Below are positions 17,959 to 26,960 of a DNA stretch of 64,000 nt, piece by piece. Within the stretch, counting starts at the first letter, position 1. Each line of letters starts with the position of its first letter. A program made the translations under genes and the position numbers. Origin of the DNA: Mesobacillus jeotgali (lineage in GTDB: Bacteria; Bacillota; Bacilli; Bacillales; Cytobacillaceae); contig NZ_CP134494.1 of NCBI RefSeq assembly GCF_031759225.1, positions 3,780,501 through 3,844,500 on the forward strand. Reading direction: 5' to 3'. The notes under the pieces were generated by a model. The model saw nothing but the letters and a program-made list of their open reading frames with translations. It did no database searches and was not told the origin of the DNA.

Positions 17959-19245
17959 TTATGCTACAACTCCGCGTTCATTGCTGAACTTCTCGTATGA
18001 TTTGTTGGCCATGATTTCTTTTAATACCTGGACCGCCTCCCACACATCTGTGTATGAAGTGTAAAGCGCCACAGGTGCAAGGCGGACAATGTTCGGAGCC
18101 CGGAAATCCGGAATGATCCCTTTTTCCTTCAAGGCCTTGCAGATCCTCGCTGCTTCTTTATGTTCCAGGCTCACATGGCCGCCGCGTTTGAAATCCTCTG
18201 TTGGACTTCCCAGTATAAAGCCGGCATCGCCAAGCTCATGCTGAACCAGGTCCATTAGATATTGATTGATCCTCAATGATTTTTCTCGGATATTTTGAAT
18301 TCCCGCCTCGGCGAACATTTCCAGTGAACCGAGTAAAGGTGCAAGGCTCAGTACGTGCGGCGTCCCAATCTGGTAGGCGCCCGCATTTTCAGCAGGTGTC
18401 AGGATATGCTCCATGTCAAACTGTTTGTCTTTTCTGGAACCGAACCAGCCGGCAAGTCCAGGCTTCGCACCGAAATGCTTCGAATTGACGTAAAGTCCTG
18501 CGACTGCTCCTGGCCCGCCGTTCAAATGCTTATAATTGCACCAGTAAGCAAAGTCCACTCCCCAATCTGAAAAAGAATGCGGAATGGCGCCAATCGAATG
18601 GCAGCCATCGAACCCGATCAGGATCCCACGTTCGTGAGCAGCTCTTGTCAACCGCTCCATATCAAGGATCTGGCCGCTGCGGTATAAAACGGTCGGCAGT
18701 ACGACGAGCGCAACTTCATCTGTCATTGCCTCGATGATATCATCCTCATCCAGGAATCTGCCATCCCTGCTTTTCACCCTGATCAGATGTGTGTCAGGGT
18801 CATAGCCGTGGATCTGCAGCTGGCTTTGCAGTGCGTAGATGTCAGAAGGAAAATTCAACTCATCTGCGAGGATTTTTGTCCTATTCCCCTCCGGCTTGTA
18901 AAAAGTAGCCACAAGCTGATGCAAATTGACCGTTGTGGATCCGCTTACAATTACTTCTTCAGGTGAAGCACCAACGAGTGGGGCCGTCAATTCTCCCAGT
19001 TTTTCAGATAAATAGAACCACGGATGATTGCCATCCATCCAGCCATCGATGCCCAGCTCACGCCAGTCAGCCAATGATTCTAGCAAAGTTTGCTCAGCCC
19101 GTTTCGACAGAAGACCAAGCGAATTCCCATCAAGATAGATCGAATCCGGCTTCAGGTAAAACTCATCCCGAAACCGCGCGAGAATATCACCACTGTCAAG
19201 CTGTGCAGCAAAAGCCGCACCAGGTTCAAAAGAATAAGACTTCAT
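17959..19245 (-). CDS. kynU: Kynureninase
   Basis: 428-residue pyridoxal-phosphate enzyme that cleaves kynurenine to anthranilate and alanine. The start used is the third ATG of an ATGATGATG run, 7 nt from GGGAGA; a longer reading would place coding sequence over the apparent promoter. Conserved features are [46 protein letters not shown] and the PLP-lysine motif [18 protein letters not shown] (about residues 225-242). First gene of the operon. No kynurenine 3-monooxygenase is nearby, so the pathway ends at anthranilate. Confidence 0.95.
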   Translation of the reverse strand: MKSYSFEPGAAFAAQLDSGDILARFRDEFYLKPDSIYLDGNSLGLLSKRAEQTLLESLADWRELGIDGWMDGNHPWFYLSEKLGELTAPLVGASPEEVIVSGSTTVNLHQLVATFYKPEGNRTKILADELNFPSDIYALQSQLQIHGYDPDTHLIRVKSRDGRFLDEDDIIEAMTDEVALVVLPTVLYRSGQILDMERLTRAAHERGILIGFDGCHSIGAIPHSFSDWGVDFAYWCNYKHLNGGPGAVAGLYVNSKHFGAKPGLAGWFGSRKDKQFDMEHILTPAENAGAYQIGTPHVLSLAPLLGSLEMFAEAGIQNIREKSLRINQYLMDLVQHELGDAGFILGSPTEDFKRGGHVSLEHKEAARICKALKEKGIIPDFRAPNIVRLAPVALYTSYTDVWEAVQVLKEIMANKSYEKFSNERGVVA

Positions 19246-19279
19246 CATCATCTCTCCCATCCCATTTGCAACTAGAGAA

Positions 19280-19309
19280 ATCGTAACAAAGAACAGAAGC
19301 AAGCGTCAA
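19280..19309 (-). promoter_or_regulatory. Probable kynU promoter
   Basis: On the minus strand TTGACG (19309-19304) and TACGAT (19285-19280) are separated by 18 bp and sit about 35 bp upstream of the chosen kynU start. This is a sigma-A-type match; no attenuator was seen in the short leader. Confidence 0.55.
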
Positions 19310-19337
19310 CAAATGGTCTGATAATTCTAAGAAAAGA

Positions 19338-19368
19338 AAAACAGCCTCCAATCAGAAGACTGTTTCTT
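19338..19368 (-). terminator. Terminator of the DoxX-like gene
   Basis: Imperfect hairpin ACAGTCTTC...GGAGGCTGT followed by TTTTTCTTTTC on the minus strand, just past the stop at 19373. Confidence 0.65.
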
Positions 19369-19372
19369 GGGC

Positions 19373-20368
19373 TTATGCAAATCGATAATAAATCAGCACG
19401 AAGGTCGATAGGACAAAAATGAAGTTCAAGAAAATGAAGACAAATTGATCCACTTTTGTTTTGTGCAGCTTGATTGGCGGATTATAGAAGGATACGCCTT
19501 CGATGATGAAGATGATCAGGACAATATGGATCATGAAATGGCCGATGATTTCTTTGTATCCGAATAACATGGTCGTCAAGATAAAGATGACCGTGACAAC
19601 TGCCCCTAATACACGATTCAAAATTCCGACTACCAGCAAGTAGCCGACAACGAATTCAACAAAAGCGGCCATTACGATGAAGGCACCTGGTTCAAACCCA
19701 AAAGTAGGTACCTGATGGTTAGCGACGATATCAAGCGACATCGTTGGGTAGACCCATTTTTCCACGGCGACCCAGCATAGTGATAGTCCGGTGCCTAGAT
19801 ACAAAAACGGGAAGCCGACATTTTCAAGCTTGGTGGCACCAACCAGGAGAACACCTATAATGGCCACATAGAACCCGTAATCAAGCATGTAAAATACACC
19901 GTGTTTAACAGTGACCATGAAGAATAGAATAAGTAAAAGCGATGCCCCTAACTTTGTTGCGATATGATGTGGCACGAGGAGCAAACCAATTGTCACCCAC
20001 GCTAAAACCATCATCAAAGTACTGTCCACCTGAAATTCCGGTGCAAATAAGGTTCCATTTGTGACCTGGATGATCAATGCTGCAGCGGTTCCGTATTTCA
20101 ATAGATACCTTGAATATCTCCTGAAACCAGAAAGGAAATCGTCCCATTTTTTGATCAGCGGCCAATGGGCCATCCTTGGTATGAACAAAGTCAATGAAGC
20201 GAGCACAATGGCCGCCAGCAAGGCCAGTCCCATGAAAAGTGGCGACAAGATATTTTCAATACTCTCCTTCTTGGGTGCCACTTCGGTAAACCATTTTACA
20301 TGAGCATATGTATAAAAAGGTGTCAGAATGATCCCTAACATTATGATGCTTCGCCACAGTTTTTTCAC
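19373..20368 (-). CDS. Multi-pass membrane protein of DoxX-like type
   Basis: 331-residue protein with about eight to nine hydrophobic helices, read from a GTG at 20368 with CGGAGG spaced correctly. A longer frame starting at TTG would overlap the ribosome site. The first helix is followed by an extracytoplasmic segment containing HVKWFTEVAPKKES. The C-terminal half has DoxX/SURF4-like features (FPFLYLGTGLSLCWVAVEKWVYP and FVEFVVGYLLVVGILNRVLGA). Function unknown. It is divergent from the CAP-domain gene, with a 135-bp gap that presumably holds both promoters. Confidence 0.72.
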   Translation of the reverse strand: MKKLWRSIIMLGIILTPFYTYAHVKWFTEVAPKKESIENILSPLFMGLALLAAIVLASLTLFIPRMAHWPLIKKWDDFLSGFRRYSRYLLKYGTAAALIIQVTNGTLFAPEFQVDSTLMMVLAWVTIGLLLVPHHIATKLGASLLLILFFMVTVKHGVFYMLDYGFYVAIIGVLLVGATKLENVGFPFLYLGTGLSLCWVAVEKWVYPTMSLDIVANHQVPTFGFEPGAFIVMAAFVEFVVGYLLVVGILNRVLGAVVTVIFILTTMLFGYKEIIGHFMIHIVLIIFIIEGVSFYNPPIKLHKTKVDQFVFIFLNFIFVLSTFVLIYYRFA

Positions 20369-20503
20369 AGAATAACCTCCGAACAATATTAGATAAATAT
20401 AAATGATACAAAAATGCGCTTACAAGACCCAAGCTTGGATAGTTTGCCCTGTCACCAGGCTGATATGCTTTTTTAATGCTGAATTAATGGGTATATTGGT
20501 GAT

Positions 20504-21646
20504 ATGGAAGGAAGGATGGTGAAATCCTTGGGACGTTTATTTTCGCTCTTGATTTTAGGAGCTATGCTTTATTTTGCCTGGCCATTTTTTACGAGTGAGA
20601 AAGATATAAATACTGAAATTAATAAGTTAAGGGAGAATCCCGAGCTTAGCAAAGCGCTGGAAGACGTAAACAGCGGGATTAACCAACTGATTTGGCAGCT
20701 TAATGAGAAGAAGGAAGAATTGACGAATGATGAACAGAACCTGCTGCCAGAAGTCGATAAACCTGAGCTCGAAACACCTGCTGAAAAAACATTCACACTC
20801 CACAATATTGCCATTGGCGATCAGAAGGGTGAAGTGGAAAAACAGCTTGGGGCCGCGAAACGTGTGTCCGTGAATGAATACGGAACAGAGTGGCATGCCT
20901 ATCATGAGAATTTCCAGAACTTTATCATGATTTCATATGGTAATGATGGTGCAGTGAATGCGATGTATTCAAACCAGGATTTGATTGCCGCCAAAAACGG
21001 CATTAAATATGGGGTGCCAAAAGAGACTGTCCGCCAGAACCTTGGGGAACCACTTGGCGAGATCAGGAAAGGGCTTGTCTATTACCAGTTCCAAAAGGAC
21101 CAGGACTATGACGTCTACAATTTAGACGAGAGTTATGTGACGGTTTTTTACGATAAACACAGAAATAATATTGTCACCGCAATCCAGATAGTCAGCGAAA
21201 AGTTGGAACAGAGCAAAGCAGGTTTCTATACCGAAGCGAGTGAGGCTTTAAAGGAAGGCTTTGAATATCAGCTGTTCGATTTGACTAACGCTTCGAGGGT
21301 AGTTCACGGGTTGGGCATCCTCACCTGGGATGATCAAGTGAGGGGAACTGCCCGAAAACATAGTGCCGATATGGCCGAAAACTCGTATTTCAGCCACACC
21401 AATCCAGAAGGGCAGTCGCCTTTTGACAGGATGGCTGAAGACGATATTGCGTTTTCCGTTGCCGGGGAGAATCTCGCTTACGGACAATTCAGCAGTATCT
21501 TTGCCCACGAAGGCTTGATGAACTCACTCGGCCATCGCGAAAATATCCTGAAGGCAGACTTCAAACTGCTAGGCGTAGGTGTTGCATTCGGGCCAAAGCA
21601 TGAGCCATATTTCACGGAGAATTTTTATTCAAAAAGGAAGTTTTAA
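20504..21646 (+). CDS. Membrane-anchored CAP-domain protein (YlbC-like)
   Basis: 380-residue protein with an N-terminal membrane anchor (about residues 8-29), a charged stalk, an N-terminal CAP-associated domain (about 95-235, beginning FTLHNIAIGDQKGEVEKQLG) and a C-terminal CAP/SCP domain (about 255-375). The CAP domain shows LTNASRVVHGLGILTWDDQV, NSYFSHTNPEGQSPFDRM, AGENLAYG and SLGHRENIL. This two-domain layout is that of Bacillus YlbC-type proteins, whose role is unclear, possibly in envelope or spore processes. Start choice between 20504 and the ATG at 20516 is uncertain. It ends before the 21.7-kb repeat arrays. Confidence 0.85.
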   Translation: MEGRMVKSLGRLFSLLILGAMLYFAWPFFTSEKDINTEINKLRENPELSKALEDVNSGINQLIWQLNEKKEELTNDEQNLLPEVDKPELETPAEKTFTLHNIAIGDQKGEVEKQLGAAKRVSVNEYGTEWHAYHENFQNFIMISYGNDGAVNAMYSNQDLIAAKNGIKYGVPKETVRQNLGEPLGEIRKGLVYYQFQKDQDYDVYNLDESYVTVFYDKHRNNIVTAIQIVSEKLEQSKAGFYTEASEALKEGFEYQLFDLTNASRVVHGLGILTWDDQVRGTARKHSADMAENSYFSHTNPEGQSPFDRMAEDDIAFSVAGENLAYGQFSSIFAHEGLMNSLGHRENILKADFKLLGVGVAFGPKHEPYFTENFYSKRKF

Positions 21647-21705
21647 ACCGAGTCCATTGGCTCGGTTACTTTTTTAGTGCTGGAAAAAATCGTTGATAAT
21701 TTCCA

Positions 21706-21805
21706 ATTCGCTATATAAAGGGGGGGAACTCGCTATATAAAAAGAAAAATCGCTATATAAAAATAAAAAAATCGCTATATAAAAAGAAAACTCGCTATAT
21801 AAATG
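21706..21805. repeat. 20-22 bp tandem array, forward half
   Basis: The word TCGCTATATAA begins at 21708, 21730, 21750, 21772 and 21792, giving spacings of 22, 20, 22 and 20 bp. Linkers are A-rich. It lies downstream of the CAP-domain gene, in a gap between convergent genes. Confidence 0.9.
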
Positions 21806-21944
21806 GAAAGTGGATATAAAAAAGGAGATTTTTCGTTTTAAAATCTGGATTTTCGCCACAATATCGTGACGATACTTTAAATCAGGCATGATGTAGACCT
21901 TTTTTCATAGCAAATTCCCACGCTTTTTTAACCTCGAATAATTT

Positions 21945-22056
21945 TTTTGGCGATGTTCACAATTTTATTGGCGATTTTCAATTTTTATTGGCGAAAAAAT
22001 AAATTTATTGGCGATTTCCACTTACTTATTGGCGAAAATCAAATTTTATTGGCGAA
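21945..22056. repeat. 20-21 bp tandem array, inverted half
   Basis: TTGGCGA, usually as TTATTGGCGA, begins at 21947, 21968, 21988, 22008, 22029 and 22049, with spacings 21, 20, 20, 21 and 20 bp. Its reverse complement (TCGCCAATAA) resembles the TCGCTATATAA word of the array at 21706-21805, so the two arrays point towards each other. Confidence 0.9.
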
Positions 22057-22105
22057 CTGGAAATTCCGAGCGTTTTTTTCCAGTTGAAGCAACCCAGAAT
22101 ACAGT

Positions 22106-22142
22106 AAAAACCGCTCAATCTCAACGATCAAGCGGTTTTTCT
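22106..22142 (-). terminator. Terminator of the subtilase gene
   Basis: AAACCGCT...AGCGGTTT hairpin, flanked by runs of A and T on both sides, so it may work in both directions. 8 bp past the protease stop. Confidence 0.8.
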
Positions 22143-22150
22143 CACTATAT

Positions 22151-23392
22151 TTACTTTACGCGCGGGAATCCGAAGCCTGATGCATAGTCATCGCCTGATG
22201 CTGCACCTGATCCGCCAAGGATATCGTTCGCTTTCGCGCGGTTCTGAAGCTCTGCACGAAGTTGTGTATGGCTCATGTTTGGATTTTCAGCCCAAATCTT
22301 CGCTGCCAATCCTGATACGTGCGGAGTCGCCATTGATGTTCCGCTGATTGTATTGTAAGAACCGTCAAACCATGTGGATTCAATCGCTCTTCCTGGCGCG
22401 GATACTTCCACATCGAGCTCACCGATCACATAGTCACCGTCAGTCAGCGGGTTACCGCGGGATGAGAAGTCAGCGACACGGTATGTACCGTTCTGCTGGA
22501 CATCTTCCAGAGCCGCAACAGCTACTGCATTCGGAAGGGCTCCCGGATAACCAATTGTATTGGCATTCGGTCCGCTGTTTCCTGCAGCGGCTACAACAAG
22601 GACGCCTTTGCCGTATGCATAATCAACCGCATCAGCAATCATTGCGCTCTTGCTGCTCGATCCTAGCGACATTGAAATGACCACCTTCGAGCCTGTACGT
22701 GACGCTTCGTCTGCTGCATGCCTGATTGCTCCGGCAATATCATCCGAATAGCCTGATCCCTGGTCATTCAAAACCTTATACGCCCAAAGTTCCGCTTCAG
22801 GTGCCACTCCATAAATCCCATTTCCAGCCCCTCCGTGTGCCAATACAGTACCGGCAACGTGAGTTCCATGGCCATTTTTATCTGAACATGAACCGTCAAC
22901 TAGTGGCGATCTTCTGTTTGTAAAGTCCTTACATTGTTCTGCGCTGCCTGCTAAATCGGTATGGTTGATGTTAACCCCTGTGTCCAGAACCGCTACCTTA
23001 ACACCATTACCGCCGGATGTTGCCTGCAGATTGCTATCATTATAAATTGCTTCCATTCCCCATGGCGTTTGATCTGTTGGCGATGCCTGGGCACCTGAAC
23101 CCGGCTTCGCATTCAATTGTACCTGGGATACTGTTTCCACTTGTAGATTCTTATTTTTCAATAGTGCCTGGTATTGCTTCGCATTGACTTCTGTTGTAAA
23201 ACCTTTTGCTCCGAAATCCCATCTTTTGCCGAACTGATCTTTTGCCTTAGCCTTTTCAGCTGCAGGACCCTGAACCAAAACCCTGTATGTATCCTGTGCC
23301 TCTGGTGCCTGGCCAAATGCCCCAGCCGTAAACATCGATAAGCCCATTGTCATGCTTAGTAGTGCTGCTCCTAGCGCTTTCCTTTTTTTCAT
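22151..23392 (-). CDS. Secreted subtilisin-family serine protease
   Basis: 413-residue S8 protease precursor from the ATG at 23392 (site GAGGAGTGG). It has a signal peptide MKKRKALGAALLSMTMGLSM, an I9-type propeptide (about 33-105) and a catalytic domain. The triad is visible in VKVAVLDTGVNINHTDL (Asp), NGHGTHVAGTVL (His) and ISGTSMATPHVSG (Ser); the oxyanion-hole Asn is in AAAGNSGPNA. Between Asp and His there is a loop with two cysteines (EQCKDFTN, DGSCSDKNG), which probably form a disulfide as in thermostable subtilases. No sortase or S-layer anchor, so it is expected to be extracellular. Monocistronic with its own terminator. Confidence 0.95.
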   Translation of the reverse strand: MKKRKALGAALLSMTMGLSMFTAGAFGQAPEAQDTYRVLVQGPAAEKAKAKDQFGKRWDFGAKGFTTEVNAKQYQALLKNKNLQVETVSQVQLNAKPGSGAQASPTDQTPWGMEAIYNDSNLQATSGGNGVKVAVLDTGVNINHTDLAGSAEQCKDFTNRRSPLVDGSCSDKNGHGTHVAGTVLAHGGAGNGIYGVAPEAELWAYKVLNDQGSGYSDDIAGAIRHAADEASRTGSKVVISMSLGSSSKSAMIADAVDYAYGKGVLVVAAAGNSGPNANTIGYPGALPNAVAVAALEDVQQNGTYRVADFSSRGNPLTDGDYVIGELDVEVSAPGRAIESTWFDGSYNTISGTSMATPHVSGLAAKIWAENPNMSHTQLRAELQNRAKANDILGGSGAASGDDYASGFGFPRVK

Positions 23393-23581
23393 CCAACCAC
23401 TCCTCTGCATTTTTATGGTGTTGCCGGTTTTACAGTTTCTATTATATTTAAAATTTTCTGATAACGACAATAAGCTAATCTGTTCATTTTTAAGTCTTTC
23501 GAATCAGGTAAAATTGCACGTTTACATAAAAGTCACATGTGTTTCTGACTATTTTTGAATTTTCCCAATATCGAAAGCACT

Positions 23582-23616
23582 AAAAAGAGTGACCATTTTT
23601 TTACAGGTCACTCTTC
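23582..23616 (-). terminator. Terminator of the ZIP transporter gene
   Basis: AAGAGTGACC...GGTCACTCTT with a T-run on the minus strand, downstream of the stop at 23652. Confidence 0.85.
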
Positions 23617-23651
23617 CGCGTTGGAAAATAATAGTATTTTTAGCACTTGTT

Positions 23652-24461
23652 TTAAATAAATAAAAGCAAACTGATAGCCATGACTGCCATACCGGCAACC
23701 AATCCGTATATAGCTAGATGCGATTCGTCATATTTTTTTGCGGCCGGCAATAATTCATCCAGTGAGATGAATACCATGATGCCCGCGACGGCTGCGAAAA
23801 TGACGCCAAACATGATGTCGTTCAGGAATGGCATTAAGAATAGGTAAGCTGCAAGTGCGCCAATTGGTTCAGAAAGGCCCGACAGAAATGATAGTTTAAA
23901 AGCTTTCTTTCGATCGCCAGTTGCAAAGTAAACAGGTACGGAAACAGCGATTCCCTCAGGAATATTGTGAATGGCGATCGCGATGGCAATGGCCACACCC
24001 AATGCTGGATCCTGGATAGCAGAGGTGAAAGTGGCGATTCCTTCAGGGAAATTGTGAATCCCGATTGCCAGCGCAGTAAATGTGCCCATTTTCAACAGGG
24101 TCGCATCGTTGGCAGCATTCGCGGGTGCATTCATATCCTCGACCTTTTTCAGTTCATGCGGGTTTCCCTGTTTAGGAATGAATTTATCGATCAGCGCAAT
24201 CAACACGATTCCGGCGAAGAATCCACCAACAGTTGCCCAGTTTCCTAACTGCACGCCCATCGCAGAAACGAGGGAGTCCTTTGCTTTGACAAAGATTTCA
24301 ATCATCGAAACATAAATCATGACTCCGGCTGAAAATCCAAGCGCAATCGAAAGGAATTTTGTATTGGTCCTGGATGTGAAGAAGGCAAGAATACTTCCGA
24401 TTCCGGTGGCAAGACCTGCGAATAAAGTCAAACCGAAAGCAAATAAAATCTCCTCTGTCAT
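23652..24461 (-). CDS. ZIP-family metal transporter (ZupT-like)
   Basis: 269-residue membrane protein of eight helices that imports divalent metals, usually zinc and sometimes iron or manganese. The two metal-binding helices carry GIHNFPEGIATF and AIHNIPEGIAVS (about residues 138-175), the paired HN-PEG motifs of ZupT. A cytosolic loop (about 97-118) is rich in charged residues but lacks the long His-rich stretch of some ZIPs. No recognisable Zur box was found upstream; the leader instead has a strong hairpin and GTTTCC-type direct repeats. Confidence 0.9.
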   Translation of the reverse strand: MTEEILFAFGLTLFAGLATGIGSILAFFTSRTNTKFLSIALGFSAGVMIYVSMIEIFVKAKDSLVSAMGVQLGNWATVGGFFAGIVLIALIDKFIPKQGNPHELKKVEDMNAPANAANDATLLKMGTFTALAIGIHNFPEGIATFTSAIQDPALGVAIAIAIAIHNIPEGIAVSVPVYFATGDRKKAFKLSFLSGLSEPIGALAAYLFLMPFLNDIMFGVIFAAVAGIMVFISLDELLPAAKKYDESHLAIYGLVAGMAVMAISLLLFI

Positions 24462-24600
24462 TTTTATTCTCCTTTGAATATGAATATTTGACCTGACCCG
24501 TAGAAGTTTTAAGAAGGAAAAGAATAATTCTTAGTTTATGCAAGAGCTCGAAAAAGTTTCACTGTCAGGTATAAGCCTTAATTAATGGACTCATTCTAAA

Positions 24601-24714
24601 ATGTTTCCTTAGGTCAACTTTTGGGGTGCAAGACTCCCTTTGTAAAAATAATATATGCGTGTGCATTAAAAAGTTTCCTTTGGTCAACATTTTATCGCAA
24701 AGGAAACTTGACCT
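24601..24714. repeat. GTTTCCTT repeats and 12-bp hairpin upstream of the ZIP gene
   Basis: A direct repeat GTTTCCTTWGGTCAAC occurs at 24603-24618 and 24673-24688. The second copy also forms a perfect inverted repeat AAGTTTCCTTTG (24671-24682) / CAAAGGAAACTT (24698-24709) with a 15-nt loop. Lies in the 359-bp gap between the prsA-like stop and the ZIP gene start. No function assigned. Confidence 0.6.
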
Positions 24715-24783
24715 GCAACTAAATAATTTAAGAATTTTAATAATTAATCTATTTTATCCAACAATCGCAGTGACACTTTGCGC

Positions 24784-24811
24784 AAAAAACCCCTGCAAAC
24801 ATTGCAGGGGC
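24784..24811 (-). terminator. Terminator of the htrA-prsA transcript
   Basis: CCCCTGCAA / TTTGCAGGGG followed by TTTTTTG on the minus strand. Confidence 0.9.
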
Positions 24812-24820
24812 GGGAGCTAA

Positions 24821-25699
24821 CTATAGATAACTTTTTATTTCATATTCTGCTTTTTTCTCCTCCAGCCAGTTTGTATACTCTGCCTGAACTTCCTGGTCAA
24901 ATAGCAACTCTTTGATTTCTTCCTTATGCTCATCAAATTCTGCAGCCTTCGCGGCTTTTTTATCCACGAGCTTGATGATATGGTAGCCAAATTCTGTTTT
25001 AACCGGCTCACTAATCGCTCCGGCTTCCAATGCGAATGCCGTCTTTTCAAACTCCTCAGCCATTTCTCCCTTGCTAAAGTAACCGAGGTCCCCGCCGTTT
25101 TCCGCATTACTTGAATCCGTCGAAAATTCTTTTGCCAATTCAGCAAAGTCCTTTCCTTGATCGAGCTCTTCCTTGACCTTCATGGCGGTTGCCTCATCTT
25201 CCACCAGAATATGGCTAGCCTTCACCTGTTCTTTTTGGTCAAAAGACTCTTTATTTTCCTCAAAATAATTCTTCATTTCTTCTTCGCTCACGTCTATTGA
25301 AGCACCGATCATTTTTTCAGCAAGCAGATAGACTTCGATGTCCTCCCTGATTCTGTCCATTGACACCTGGTTTTGCTCAAGAGCAGCGGCAAAGGCTTCT
25401 TCACCGCCATATGATTCCTGGAGCTTTGTCAGCTCATCATCTATCTCATTGCCGGTTACCTTCACTTTTTCCTTCGACGCTTCCATTTCAATCACTTTGT
25501 TCGTGATCAGTGAATCCAAAATATCAGCGCCATACATCTCAGTTAATTTTGTGTTTAATTCATCCTTAGTGATTTTTTCGCCATTGATGCTTGCTGCCGT
25601 TTCTGTTTTTGTAAAAGCTGTCGCAAAGATCAAGAGAAGGCCTAAAACGATCACTCCAAAAACAATCGGCAGTTTATTATTTTTCATAAAAGCACTCAT
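24821..25699 (-). CDS. Membrane-anchored parvulin-type foldase (PrsA-like)
   Basis: 292-residue peptidyl-prolyl isomerase. An N-terminal membrane helix (about 8-29) is followed by a SurA-like chaperone region and a rotamase domain (about 155-250) with VKASHILVEDEATA, ENGGDLGYFSKGEMAEEFE and TEFGYHIIKLVDK. Unlike PrsA proper there is no lipobox cysteine after the hydrophobic stretch (LLLIFATAFTKTE), so it is probably held by the uncleaved helix. It helps folding of exported proteins outside the membrane. It starts 12 bp after the htrA stop, so protease and foldase form one quality-control operon. Confidence 0.9.
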   Translation of the reverse strand: MSAFMKNNKLPIVFGVIVLGLLLIFATAFTKTETAASINGEKITKDELNTKLTEMYGADILDSLITNKVIEMEASKEKVKVTGNEIDDELTKLQESYGGEEAFAAALEQNQVSMDRIREDIEVYLLAEKMIGASIDVSEEEMKNYFEENKESFDQKEQVKASHILVEDEATAMKVKEELDQGKDFAELAKEFSTDSSNAENGGDLGYFSKGEMAEEFEKTAFALEAGAISEPVKTEFGYHIIKLVDKKAAKAAEFDEHKEEIKELLFDQEVQAEYTNWLEEKKAEYEIKSYL

Positions 25700-25711
25700 C
25701 ATTTCCCTCCA

Positions 25712-26914
25712 TTATTCAGCGCTCGAAGCAGACAAATCAACCTTTATGGTTTGCTGCTTGCCGTCACGGTATATTTTCAGCTGTGCACTGTCTCCAGCTT
25801 GAAGCTCCGTATACAAATATCTTCTCAGGTCACTTGCCTGTTCCACTTTTTCATCATTGATGCTAACGATGATATCCTGTTCCTGGAGGCCCGCTTTGGC
25901 TGCTGCAGAATTCGGGTCTACATAAGTGACCATCGTACCTGAATCCACACTGTCAGGAAGGTTCTCTAGATACATATCAGGAATTTGTGCCAGATCCGCA
26001 AGGCTTACACCTAGGTATGGACGCTCCACTTTTCCTTTTTCAATCAGCTGTTCGACGATTGGCAAAGCCTCGTTGCTTGGAATTGCAAACCCAAGGCCTT
26101 CGACGCCATTTTGCGAGATTTTGAGGCTATTGATGCCAATCACTTTTCCATCCGTATTGATCAACGCCCCGCCACTATTCCCAGGGTTGATTGCCGCATC
26201 CGTCTGGATGACGTTCATTTCCCATTCTCCGGCAGAAGTCGGTACTGAGATCGAGCGGTCTACCGCACTGACAATTCCTTGCGTTACCGTCCTCGATAAA
26301 TCAAGGCCAAGCGGGTTTCCAATCGCCATCACCTGGTCGCCAGCCCTTAGGACAGATGAATCGCCAAACTCGATGACATCAACAGCTTTGTCTGCATCGA
26401 TTTTAACAACCGCTAAATCAGTCAATGCGTCGGCTCCGACAACTTCTGCTGCAACCTTTTCTCCATTGTATAAGCTGACTTCAACCTTTGATGCCCCTTC
26501 AATGACATGGTTGTTGGTCACAATGAATGCGCTATTTCCTTCCTTTTTAAAAATTACCCCTGAACCAGATCCGCTTTCTACATTACCCTGACTTTTGGAA
26601 AAAGGATTGTTCTGTGATTGGATATTGGTGATGCCAACAATCGATTTTGAAGACGATTCAATAATGTCAGCAATCGATCCAGAACCTTTTGTTGAAGTTG
26701 GAGTCGTTACAATATTTGAGTTATTTTCCACGGCTGATTCCGTTTTAGGCTGAAGCTGATTTCCTGCGTCCGCTTCTGTAAAATTCACCGCTGCCAATGT
26801 AATCGCCGAACCAACCACCCCAGCCATGACCGTAGATAGGATGCTTTTGAATCTATATGATTTTTTGACATGCTCCTGCTGCTGATAGCGGGAACTCTGC
26901 TCAAATTCGTTCAT
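25712..26914 (-). CDS. HtrA-family trypsin-like serine protease with PDZ domain
   Basis: 400-residue membrane protease/chaperone. The cytosolic N-terminus (about 1-22) and one membrane helix (about 23-44) precede a trypsin-like domain with the triad in VTNNHVIEGA (His), LTDLAVVKI (Asp) and NPGNSGGALIN (Ser). A single PDZ domain follows (about 295-390, beginning PYLGVSLADLAQIPD). It degrades or refolds damaged proteins at the outer face of the membrane. Bacillus has several paralogues (HtrA, HtrB, YyxA), and I cannot say which this is. The upstream region has an 11-bp tandem repeat resembling a WalR site. Confidence 0.93.
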   Translation of the reverse strand: MNEFEQSSRYQQQEHVKKSYRFKSILSTVMAGVVGSAITLAAVNFTEADAGNQLQPKTESAVENNSNIVTTPTSTKGSGSIADIIESSSKSIVGITNIQSQNNPFSKSQGNVESGSGSGVIFKKEGNSAFIVTNNHVIEGASKVEVSLYNGEKVAAEVVGADALTDLAVVKIDADKAVDVIEFGDSSVLRAGDQVMAIGNPLGLDLSRTVTQGIVSAVDRSISVPTSAGEWEMNVIQTDAAINPGNSGGALINTDGKVIGINSLKISQNGVEGLGFAIPSNEALPIVEQLIEKGKVERPYLGVSLADLAQIPDMYLENLPDSVDSGTMVTYVDPNSAAAKAGLQEQDIIVSINDEKVEQASDLRRYLYTELQAGDSAQLKIYRDGKQQTIKVDLSASSAE

Positions 26915-26960
26915 CGTTATTTCCTCCTCGTTTCTAACTTGTCTTCATCATAACCAGAAA

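Noticed and set aside
19246..19302. N-terminal extension of kynureninase
   Set aside because: It would overlap the probable promoter region and lacks a ribosome site; the family length is 428 residues.
21674..21889. 71-codon minus-strand ORF across the TCGCTATATAA array
   Set aside because: It reads the repeat as FYIA/LYSD-like text, has no ribosome site, and is explained by the array.
24462..24600. Zur-binding box upstream of the ZIP gene
   Set aside because: No match to the Bacillus Zur consensus (TCGTAAT-N-ATTACGA type) was found.
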